A DNA stretch of 42,951 nt from an uncultured Myxococcales bacterium. Its GTDB lineage: Bacteria; Myxococcota_A; Polyangia; Polyangiales; Polyangiaceae. The notes below the pieces were generated by a model. That model was not told the DNA's origin. It did not search any database and worked only from the letters and a program-made list of their open reading frames with translations. The stretch lies in assembly GCA_937872925.1 (NCBI GenBank), contig CALMUT010000201.1, forward strand, positions 1-42,951, written 5' to 3'. Positions 11,535-17,778 of this stretch are shown piece after piece; the stretch's first letter is position 1, and each line of letters begins with the position of its first letter. Both the position numbers and the translations under genes were made by a program.

Positions 11535-11579
11535 TTGCAGGACTCAAAGGCTGAGTTATACAGTTATTGAGCAGTTCAA
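11535..11579 (+). promoter_or_regulatory. candidate arsM promoter and operator
   Basis: TTGCAG (11535-11540), 16-bp spacer, TATACA (11557-11562), in an unusually AT-rich stretch. Partial repeats GAGTTATA, CAGTTATT and CAGTTCAA (11553-11579) overlap and follow the -10, which would suit an operator for the downstream MarR protein. The match to consensus is modest. Confidence 0.4.
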
Positions 11580-11597
11580 CCAAAGGAGCTCAAAATC

Positions 11598-12455
11598 ATG
11601 CCGAATTCACCTTGTTGCGCCCCCTCTTGCTGCGGTCCAGAGGGTCCCGCACCCCGGATTGACGATAGCGCGGACGGTATTCGCCAGCAGGTCCGTTCTC
11701 AATATGCGGGGGTCGCTAGCCGCGAGGGCTCTGGTCGGGAAAAGGGTGTGTCTCTCGCACTGGGCTACAGCGAGGCCGAGTTGGGAAACGCTCCGGAAGA
11801 CGCCAATCTCGGCGTTGGCTGTGGCAACCCGACGGCGCTCGCCTCGCTGTCACCGGGAGAGACCGTGCTCGATCTCGGCGCCGGCGCAGGATTGGACGCG
11901 TTCATCGCAGCGGAGAAAGTCGGCCCGAGCGGCCAGGTCATCGGCGTCGACATGACGCCTGAGATGCTGGCGCGCGCGCGGGCGAACGCCGTCAAGGCCG
12001 GAGTTGCGGATCGCGTAGAGTTTCGCGCAGGCGTCATCGAGAACTTGCCCGTCGTTTCCGACAGCGTCGACGTCGTGATTTCCAACTGTGTGATCAACCT
12101 GAGTCCAGACAAACCCCAGGTGTTTCGCGAGGCCTATCGCGTATTGAAGCCCGGAGGACGGCTGGCGGTGTCCGACATTGCACTGACCGAGGCGCTGCCA
12201 GAGTTGATAGCTCAGCACGCGGCTCTTTATGCGGCCTGCGTCGGCGGCGCGATGGTCATAGACGACTACATTGCGGCCATTGAGCAGGCCGGGTTCAAGG
12301 ATGTGCGTGTGACCAGCCGTGACGCCAGCGCCATGATCGAAAACTGGATCGACGACCCGATCGTTTCAGAAGTTGTCGCCAGTGTTGGCAAAGAAGAAGT
12401 GCTGCGCATTGCCAAAACCGTGCGAAGCTACGCCGTCGAGGCACTCAAGGCATGA
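11598..12455 (+). CDS. arsM: arsenite S-adenosylmethionine methyltransferase
   Basis: 285 aa. It methylates As(III) with S-adenosylmethionine, a cytoplasmic detoxification step leading to volatile or exportable methylarsenicals. The sequence shows the SAM motif VLDLGAGAGLDAF (90-102), the family signature GYSEAELGNAPEDANLGVGCGNP (57-78, quoted in parts: GYSEAEL, GVGCGNP) and the three conserved arsenic-binding cysteines: Cys75 in GCGNP, Cys164 in SNCVINL, Cys214 in YAACVGG. An extra N-terminal Cys cluster, CCAPSCC (6-12), may also bind arsenic. AAAGGAGCTC at 11581-11590 is a good SD for the ATG. The stop overlaps the next gene's start (ATGA), so it is coupled to a MarR regulator. It is divergent from the molybdoenzyme operon. 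Confidence 0.93.
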   Translation: MPNSPCCAPSCCGPEGPAPRIDDSADGIRQQVRSQYAGVASREGSGREKGVSLALGYSEAELGNAPEDANLGVGCGNPTALASLSPGETVLDLGAGAGLDAFIAAEKVGPSGQVIGVDMTPEMLARARANAVKAGVADRVEFRAGVIENLPVVSDSVDVVISNCVINLSPDKPQVFREAYRVLKPGGRLAVSDIALTEALPELIAQHAALYAACVGGAMVIDDYIAAIEQAGFKDVRVTSRDASAMIENWIDDPIVSEVVASVGKEEVLRIAKTVRSYAVEALKA

Positions 12456-12892
12456 AAGACTTCAGCTCGGAACTGATCGCGATATGCAGGATATTCGGCG
12501 TTTTCGAGCGTGAACAAGTCTGCTGCGGCACCGTGACGGTGCCGCAGTGTCTGGTGCTTCAGGCGTTGCGAGACGAAGAGCGCGACATCAACGGCCTCGC
12601 GGAGCTGTCTCACGTAACAGCCAGTGCCATGACTCGCCTGGTCGATGGCTTGGAGAAGAACGGATGGGTCACGCGCACGCGGGGCGCCGACGACCGCCGT
12701 CGGATCCTCGTGACTCTAACCGAGAGCGGTCGCGCCGAGGCTGAACGGTTGCATGTCTTGACTGAGCGAAGCGTCGAAGCGGTTCTCAGCAAGATCCCAA
12801 AGAACAAGCATGCGCAAGTGGTGGAGTCTGTTCAGCTGGTGCGCGAAGCGCTCGAAGGTGCCCGAGACACCCTCAAGAACTGCTGCGGCTGA
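12452..12892 (+). CDS. Cys-rich MarR-family regulator, probable arsenic sensor of arsM
   Basis: 146 aa. A winged-helix MarR protein: a dimerisation helix at the N-terminus, helix-turn-helix around LAELSHVTASAMTRLVDGLEKNGWV (49-73, read in parts), and the wing with GADDRRRILVTLTESG (78-93), the conserved D-x-R-R-x-x-V-x-LT element. Unusual are the cysteines: C12, C24-C25 in QVCCGTVTVPQC with C33, and C144-C145 at the C-terminus. Vicinal Cys pairs are a common way for repressors to sense As(III) or other thiophilic metalloids. Its start overlaps the arsM stop by 4 bp, so the two genes are co-translated. The natural inference is autoregulated derepression of the arsM operon by arsenite; the operator would lie at 11553-11579. 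Confidence 0.88.
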   Translation: MKDFSSELIAICRIFGVFEREQVCCGTVTVPQCLVLQALRDEERDINGLAELSHVTASAMTRLVDGLEKNGWVTRTRGADDRRRILVTLTESGRAEAERLHVLTERSVEAVLSKIPKNKHAQVVESVQLVREALEGARDTLKNCCG

Positions 12893-12903
12893 GGGACGTC
12901 ATG

Positions 12904-12920
12904 CGCCGCGCCGCGCGGCG
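12904..12920. terminator. GC hairpin after the MarR gene
   Basis: CGCCGCG-ccg-CGCGGCG, 7-bp perfect stem with a 3-nt loop, 12 nt after the MarR stop. There is no T-tract; it may attenuate rather than end transcription. Confidence 0.3.
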
Positions 12921-12937
12921 ATGCTAGCGTGCCACAC

Positions 12938-13465
12938 ATGCTGAGTTGGTCTGCAATCGTCGGCTCGCGCGGGGCCGACACGGCTGGTGTGCTCCACGGC
13001 GTTCTGACGCATCTGCGCCAGGTTGGCGTGCAGCCGTGCGGTTTCTACCAGGAGCGGGTGCTTGACGATGCCGGGGAAACCACGGGATGGGACGTCGTGC
13101 GCATCGGGCAGCCTGGGCGCGTCGCGCTCGCACGGCGCAGCTCGAACCCGGATTTGTGCGACTACGGCTTCGACCCCAATGCCTTCGCGACGGCCGCCAG
13201 CTGGGCGAGCGCTCCCGGCGCGGACCTGGCCGTGGTGGGCGGCCTCGGCAAGCTGGAGGCAGCGGGCAGCGGGCACTGGCCCCTGGTGCAGTGCCTGTTG
13301 GAACGTTCCGGCAACGCGAGCGCGCTGTTTTGCATTCGCGACACCAGTCTGTCGAGCTTGGCGCTGCGCATGCCCGACCCTGCTGCGTTCGTGCACTTGC
13401 CGTGTGACAAGCTTGTGTTGTCTCAGTTCCACGCGGACATGAAGCGGCTCGTGACTCGCATGTAG
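12938..13465 (+). CDS. P-loop NTPase-like protein with degenerate Walker A (DUF2478/THEP1-like)
   Basis: 175 aa from the ATG at 12938; an in-frame GTG at 12929 is an alternative. TAGCGT lies seven bases before the ATG and there is no SD. The N-terminus SAIVGSRGADTAGVL sits where a P-loop is expected but lacks GK[ST]. The rest follows the THEP1/DUF2478 layout: CGFYQERV, then VRIGQPGRVALARRS, and DLAVVGGLGKLEAAGSGHW in the place of the Walker B strand and the IGKxE motif. Nucleotide binding is doubtful. I have an uncertain memory of DUF2478 proteins occurring near molybdenum-related genes; here the molybdoenzyme operon lies just beyond arsM. The gene is 45 nt downstream of the MarR gene and could be co-transcribed. 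Function unknown. Confidence 0.72.
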   Translation: MLSWSAIVGSRGADTAGVLHGVLTHLRQVGVQPCGFYQERVLDDAGETTGWDVVRIGQPGRVALARRSSNPDLCDYGFDPNAFATAASWASAPGADLAVVGGLGKLEAAGSGHWPLVQCLLERSGNASALFCIRDTSLSSLALRMPDPAAFVHLPCDKLVLSQFHADMKRLVTRM

Positions 13466-13469
13466 CGGG

Positions 13470-14219
13470 TCAGTCCGCGACGCGGCGCGCCCGCAGCGTT
13501 TTCAGCTGCCCGCGGGCGTTCTGAGCCAAACCCAGTTCCGCAAAGCGCCGGCGCCAAGGTAGTTCGCTATAGAGACGCAGTCCCTCTTCCAAGGCCGTCT
13601 CGCTCTGGGCGGTTCGACCTTGGCGCTCTTCGAAGCGCGCCAAGAGCAGGTAGTGGTCGAGGCGAGGGGCGCGACGCACCAAGGTGGTCATCAACTCCAG
13701 GGCGCGCTCTGGCTCGCCTTGGCGAAAGAAGCACTCCGCGAGCTCCGGCCAGGCGGCATAGTCCCGAAACATGGGCGTGTCGTCGACGACGTGTGCAAGC
13801 GACTCCCTTGCCGCATCCAGAGTGCCGAGTTCGAGGGCGCACACGCCCCGGCCAAAGTGTGCGTCCATCTCGCTCGGACGTTCCGTTAGGACTTCTTCAA
13901 AGAGCGATCGGGCCTCGGCATAGTGCGCGGCGTCCGCCAAACCCTGCGCCAACGCCAGGCGATTATTGATGCTCGGCGTTTCTTGTAAACGGCGGCGCAG
14001 GCTGTCGACAGATGGCGGCTTTCGCAGCGATGCAGTCAGCTTGCGGCGGATCCCAGAAAAATCTGGAGCGCGCGAACGCACGAAAATGAAGTATGCGAGT
14101 GCGCCGCCGGGTACGAGGGCGATGATCCAAAGCCAATGCGTCTCCGCTTTTCGGCGATACGCATCCGCCAGCATCCAGGCGTTGAACAGCACAACGGCTA
14201 ACCCCAGCAGCCGAACCAT
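13470..14219 (-). CDS. membrane-anchored TPR protein
   Basis: 249 aa from the ATG at 14219; a GTG three codons upstream (14228) is possible. Two N-terminal membrane segments (about 4-19 and 30-48, with THWLWIIALVPGGALAYFIF as the second) resemble the PLDc_N-type hairpin, so the rest is anchored to the inner membrane and probably cytoplasmic. From ~85 on there are TPR-like helical pairs: ALAQGLADAAHYAEARSLFEEVL, HFGRGVCALELGTLDAARESL, ELAECFFRQGEPERALELMTTL and LLARFEERQGRTAQSETALEEGL, each quoted in part. Such proteins serve as scaffolds for complexes. It is convergent with the preceding P-loop-like gene (4-bp gap) and divergent from the next gene. No partner can be inferred. Confidence 0.8.
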   Translation of the reverse strand: MVRLLGLAVVLFNAWMLADAYRRKAETHWLWIIALVPGGALAYFIFVRSRAPDFSGIRRKLTASLRKPPSVDSLRRRLQETPSINNRLALAQGLADAAHYAEARSLFEEVLTERPSEMDAHFGRGVCALELGTLDAARESLAHVVDDTPMFRDYAAWPELAECFFRQGEPERALELMTTLVRRAPRLDHYLLLARFEERQGRTAQSETALEEGLRLYSELPWRRRFAELGLAQNARGQLKTLRARRVAD

Positions 14220-14291
14220 ATGAATCACATACGTTGTCGTGCCTGCGAACGCTAGCCACGGGCGGCCATTCTAGAATACCCAAGGAGGGAT

Positions 14292-15617
14292 GTGGCGTCG
14301 GGTCCGAAGCGAATGCACCAATCGGACGCGACGGGCTCTCGCGGCGTGGGGGAAGGGGGCGCGCTTCGCCCAAAGAAACGCCAACTGCAGGTTCAGTCGT
14401 TGCCATGGGCGCGCTCTTTTGCGCGGCTCGGGCTCGCCGGGTTGGTTCTTTTTCAATGCGGCAGAGCGCCACCAGTGGACAGTCCCGCCCGAAAGCAGCC
14501 GAGCATTGCCATCGCACTACCTCCGTCCGGTCCGTCCGCTGGGGCCGCTGGGTTCGCCGCCGAGCGTTGCACCCTGAGCGCTGCGCACTGGGTTCAGAGT
14601 TCCCCAGTCAGACTCTACGCAGGCGAACACGCGTACGCGCGAGTGAACCATGGGTCGTTGATCGTCCGTGTCACCACCCGCTCCGACGCCTCGGTTGAGT
14701 TGCTCGGGCTGACGCTACGCGGGCAGGTCGATCCAGCGGAGCTCAGCGTCTACCTCAACCGACCGATGCGCTTCGGCCCTGCACTCATCCCCCCGTCAGA
14801 CGCAGATTTCCGAATTGCTGCGCTGGGGCAAAGCGAGTTTGGCCTGCGTGCAGAGCGTGTCCCCGCAACCATGGCCGGACTGCTACCCGCGGAACCGCCG
14901 ATGGTGTCCTGCGCGGACATCGTTTTGACCCGCCCAGGGCGCGACGCAGCTTCAGCGCGCCTCGCTTCCGCGCAGCGTGTCACAGAATGCCCAGCGGGAA
15001 CGTCGCTGTGGCCCGGCCGTCCAGGTTGCTGGGCGCGGTCACGGCTGCGCGTATTGCCTTTTGCCCTGCGACCCGGCGGGGCGTCGCGGAAAGTGGTGGT
15101 TGGCGCGAACGCGGCGCTTGCGGTGGTCGATGTAGACGCGGCGCGGGAGCAGTGGCGGGTGGCGTGGCAACCCCTCGGCGGGGAGTGGATCGCCCTGGGG
15201 TGGGTTGCACGAACCGATCTCATCGGCATCGACGTAGCCGTCACCCTGGGTGTCGCCCACCGCACTCTGGCTCCCGTTCAGCGGTTTGCGTCGCAAGGAT
15301 TCGTCTGCGGTCACACTTGCGACCACGCGATTGCCCTCTACGTTCTGCGGCGCGCGGAGCGCGTGTTGGTCGGCGAACTCAGTGAGGGCGGCATCGTGCC
15401 GCAAGTGTCTCACGTTACCCGGGACGGCTACGCAGTGCTCCTTCCGCCGCGTTGGATGGACACGCGCTGCGGCGACTCGGCTGATATCGAGATTGGGCAC
15501 TACAGCAATCCGTGGTTTCAACTCGAACCGGGCGTGGAGTTGCAGGTGCGCAACGACGAATTGGTAGGTTGCCAGGTTTCGAACCGCTGGCTTAGCTGGC
15601 CGCCGCGGGAGAAGTAG
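14292..15617 (+). CDS. envelope protein of unknown function, probable lipoprotein
   Basis: Up to 441 aa from the GTG at 14292; the start is uncertain. AAGGAGG at 14282-14288 is too close to that GTG, and the ATG at 14313 or TTG at 14400 are alternatives. The TTG would give MPWARSFARLGLAGLVLFQC, a compact lipoprotein signal, and is attractive for that reason. The body is beta-rich: PVRLYAGEHAYARVNHG and SLIVRVTTRSDASVELLGLTL in the first part, then segments such as EWIALGWVARTDLIGI and DGYAVLLPPRWM that look like SH3b-type repeats, with several Cys that could form disulfides (CGHTCDH). The protein at 30988 has a comparable architecture. No enzymatic motif seen. Confidence 0.6.
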   Translation: MASGPKRMHQSDATGSRGVGEGGALRPKKRQLQVQSLPWARSFARLGLAGLVLFQCGRAPPVDSPARKQPSIAIALPPSGPSAGAAGFAAERCTLSAAHWVQSSPVRLYAGEHAYARVNHGSLIVRVTTRSDASVELLGLTLRGQVDPAELSVYLNRPMRFGPALIPPSDADFRIAALGQSEFGLRAERVPATMAGLLPAEPPMVSCADIVLTRPGRDAASARLASAQRVTECPAGTSLWPGRPGCWARSRLRVLPFALRPGGASRKVVVGANAALAVVDVDAAREQWRVAWQPLGGEWIALGWVARTDLIGIDVAVTLGVAHRTLAPVQRFASQGFVCGHTCDHAIALYVLRRAERVLVGELSEGGIVPQVSHVTRDGYAVLLPPRWMDTRCGDSADIEIGHYSNPWFQLEPGVELQVRNDELVGCQVSNRWLSWPPREK

Positions 15618-15736
15618 CTTCCGCTTTTTGTTCGCGCGCCAGGGTTGCGCGTCGAGCTCACCTGGGAACACTCAACCGCCGATTCCGAACTTCGGCTCGG
15701 CTTACCCGCCGCCGCCGACCTGAACTGTGTCGTGGC

Positions 15737-15771
15737 CTGACAGAGCGTCGGCAACGGCCGTATGATAGTCT
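15737..15771 (+). promoter_or_regulatory. sigma-70-like promoter with a very short leader
   Basis: CTGACA (15737-15742, five of six) and TATGAT (15761-15766, five of six) with an 18-bp spacer, the best vegetative-type promoter in the window. The ATG is at 15778, so the leader is only about 5 nt. An overlapping TAGTCT (15766-15771) stands exactly six bases before the ATG, the spacing seen at other starts here. Confidence 0.55.
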
Positions 15772-15777
15772 GAGCTC

Positions 15778-16815
15778 ATGGTGCGCACATACATTGCCGG
15801 GCTCGCAGCGCTGACGCTCTTCGCTTGCAGTGACAGCTCCGAGCAGGGTGGGGGCAGCGGCGCCGCGTCGGGTAGCGGAGGCACCACGGGTACTGGCGCG
15901 ACTTCTGGATCCGGAGGCGCAATTGCGGGTGCGGGCGGCGCAGCCACCGGCGGAACCGGCGCCACGTCGACGGGCGGTTCGGGTGGCGGGCCGAGCGATC
16001 CAAACGAATGCGCCAGCCCCGGTGCAGATTGGATCTTCTGCAGCGACTTCGAAGAAGGCAACAAGGACGCTTGGGACGACTACGACGGCAACCCAGACAG
16101 TTCTAATTTGCTCATGAGCGATCCCGGCGCGTTCGGCCTGAGCAACAACAACGTGATGCGCCTTCGGGTCGAGCCTGGCCGCGGCGGCGCGGATCTGGTC
16201 AAGGTTCTGCCCAGTCAGCACGACAAGCTCTACGCCCGCTGGTACGTCGCCTTCGAAAACGGTTTCGACTTCAGCGCGCCCAACCACGGCGGCGGCCTGC
16301 ACGCCGGTTCCCGGGATCTGCTCGGCCGCTCCGACTTCCGCCCCAAGGGCGACGACTGGTTTACAGCCTGGCTCGACTACCGCACGGACTCGCCCACCAT
16401 TTTCAACATCTACTCCTACTACCGCGGCATGTACCAAGACTGCGCCGATCCGAACGGCCAGTGCTGGGGCGACAACTTCCCCTGCACGGCAGACGAAGGC
16501 AGCAACTATTGCGAGAAGCCCCAGCATCGCGAAACTACCCTGCCAAAAAACCTCACCCCGGGCGCGTGGTCCTGCGTCGAGCTGATGGTCGATGGCGGCA
16601 CAGCGTCCAGCTCCGAGTCCGGCGCCAACGGCAGCTTCGACTACTGGGTCGACGGCAAGCAGATCGGACCATGGAACGATCTCTGGCTACGCACCGACCC
16701 GAAGCTCAAGCTCAACATCCTGTGGCTCAGCCTTTTCCACCACGGCGACCATAGCGTCGAAGGCATGCTGCTCGACAACGTCGTCGTCTCCAAGAGCCGC
16801 ATCGGCTGCCTGTAG
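15778..16815 (+). CDS. lipoprotein with Cip1/polysaccharide-lyase-like jelly-roll domain
   Basis: 345 aa. Signal peptide MVRTYIAGLAALTLFAC with lipobox LFAC and Cys17, then a Gly/Ser/Thr/Ala linker to ~80. From CASPGADWIFCSDFEEG on, the domain looks like the beta-jelly-roll shared by Cip1-like proteins and polysaccharide lyases: YARWYVAFENGFDF, a Gly-rich HGGGLHAG strand, a long insertion with four Cys (CADPNGQCWGDNFPC), then NLTPGAWSCVELMV and GSFDYWVDGKQIG followed by MLLDNVVVSKSRIGC, the typical final strands with solvent-exposed carbohydrate face. It could bind or cleave a glycan; I cannot identify catalytic residues. There is no SD, consistent with the near-leaderless promoter upstream. 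Surface location with three other glycan-active proteins nearby supports a polysaccharide role. Confidence 0.8.
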   Translation: MVRTYIAGLAALTLFACSDSSEQGGGSGAASGSGGTTGTGATSGSGGAIAGAGGAATGGTGATSTGGSGGGPSDPNECASPGADWIFCSDFEEGNKDAWDDYDGNPDSSNLLMSDPGAFGLSNNNVMRLRVEPGRGGADLVKVLPSQHDKLYARWYVAFENGFDFSAPNHGGGLHAGSRDLLGRSDFRPKGDDWFTAWLDYRTDSPTIFNIYSYYRGMYQDCADPNGQCWGDNFPCTADEGSNYCEKPQHRETTLPKNLTPGAWSCVELMVDGGTASSSESGANGSFDYWVDGKQIGPWNDLWLRTDPKLKLNILWLSLFHHGDHSVEGMLLDNVVVSKSRIGCL

Positions 16816-16850
16816 AGGCGTAACTGCGGCGAAGGCCGCGAGCCGGCTCA

Positions 16851-17009
16851 CTACTTCGTGCCGTCGTCTTGGGCCTCTGCTTCGGCGAGCAAGGACTCCA
16901 CTTCGCGCACATGGTCGGGCTCGAGTTGCGGGACCATCTCGCCGAGGGCGCGGCGCGCCTCACTAGTGGTGAGCTTTCCTTTTTCGAACTCGAGGCAAAT
17001 CAGGCACAT
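16851..17009 (-). CDS. small protein of unknown function (52 aa or longer)
   Basis: The end is firm, the start is not. The C-terminal part, MCLICLEFEKGKLTTSEA to the DDGTK end, is helical and acidic and looks like a real protein. The ATG at 17009 has TATGCC six bases upstream and TCGACA 17 bp before that (17044-17039), a promoter arrangement found at other genes here. The frame stays open to 17204 and looks coding at least from SFDKATQISYAIE, so a longer product using a TTG at 17141 and overlapping the SRPBCC gene is possible. No Shine-Dalgarno is visible. No family recognised. It lies on the same strand directly after the SRPBCC gene. Confidence 0.5.
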   Translation of the reverse strand: MCLICLEFEKGKLTTSEARRALGEMVPQLEPDHVREVESLLAEAEAQDDGTK

Positions 17010-17077
17010 CTCTATGGCATACGAGATCTGGGTCGCCTTGTCGAAACTCTGCCACTTCCGCGACCTCTGAGGCCACT

Positions 17078-17572
17078 CTAACCATCTACGCCCGCGAGAG
17101 CTCGCCCGCCGAACTGGCGACGCAGCCGCCGGTGCCGCCAACGAAACAGCCGCGGCACGATCAGGGCGTAGAGCGCCCCCGCCCCTGGAAGCCGTGGGGA
17201 CCACGCCAGGCGATCTGTAATCCGCGTACCACTGCTAGTGGGCTCAAGCAGGCGATCGTGGTGCCAAGCCCGCTGCGTGAGCATGCTGGAACGCTCGTTG
17301 AATTCGCGCCCCGGGTCGATCGACTCGATCACGACATCGTCGTAATCGACGGGCAAGACTCCCAGGACAAGGAGCCAGCTTCGGAAAAGGCGCTCGCCCA
17401 ATACGAAACGTTCGTCCGTCAGTGACAGACCGCGCTCTGGCGTCGTCATGCGCAGCCACGGCCGAAGCTCCTGGTTGACGCAATCCATATCGGTGATGAA
17501 CCGCCACACGTCCATTGTCTGAGCATCGAGCTCAGAGCTGATCTCGAAGTGATAGGGCAGCGCTTCGCTCAC
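17078..17572 (-). CDS. SRPBCC (START-like) family protein
   Basis: 164 aa from the GTG at 17572; the frame is open to 17701, but the extra N-terminus (AAKKARCDCATQPLVRARG) looks non-coding. The start of the domain, LPYHFEISSELDAQTMDVW, is the first beta strand and following helix of the SRPBCC fold (polyketide cyclase, START, Bet v 1 type), and FNERSSMLTQRAWHHDRLL with GTRITDRLAWSP are the later strands. These proteins bind hydrophobic ligands in a deep cavity. A hydrophobic C-terminal helix, ALYALIVPRLFRWRHRRLRRQF, is the long helix of the fold with a basic end. The small gene at 16851 may be co-transcribed. TAGGCT lies eight bases before the GTG. Ligand unknown. Confidence 0.7.
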   Translation of the reverse strand: MSEALPYHFEISSELDAQTMDVWRFITDMDCVNQELRPWLRMTTPERGLSLTDERFVLGERLFRSWLLVLGVLPVDYDDVVIESIDPGREFNERSSMLTQRAWHHDRLLEPTSSGTRITDRLAWSPRLPGAGALYALIVPRLFRWRHRRLRRQFGGRALAGVDG

Positions 17573-17778
17573 GGACCCCGAGCCTAGCGCACTTTCGCGC
17601 GTTCCCCGGGCACGGACCAACGGCTGCGTTGCGCAATCGCAGCGGGCTTTCTTGGCCGCATGCTGCAAGCGCTGGTGCAGGGGCTCGGCGAGCTCGCCCA
17701 ACCGACTTCGGCGAAGTGGCGTGCGTCAATTCCAGGCGCTGGATTGCATCAAGTCGGCGTATTAGCGTCCGCTAAAGC

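Larger units (their letters stand above)
11214..11597. other. divergent promoter region between molybdoenzyme operon and arsM
   Basis: 384 bp without a convincing gene. It holds the SD of the catalytic subunit (GGGAGG, 11219-11224 on the minus strand), a perfect dyad at 11265-11281, a near-palindrome CACGCTTGCGTG (11384-11395) flanked by two copies of GTGTCGG (11372-11378, 11393-11399), and an AT-rich stretch with a candidate arsM promoter at 11535-11562. Confidence 0.6.

Noticed and set aside
15600..15645. Intrinsic terminator after the envelope protein gene
   Set aside because: A TTTTT run is present, but the stem before it is only GAAG/CTTC.
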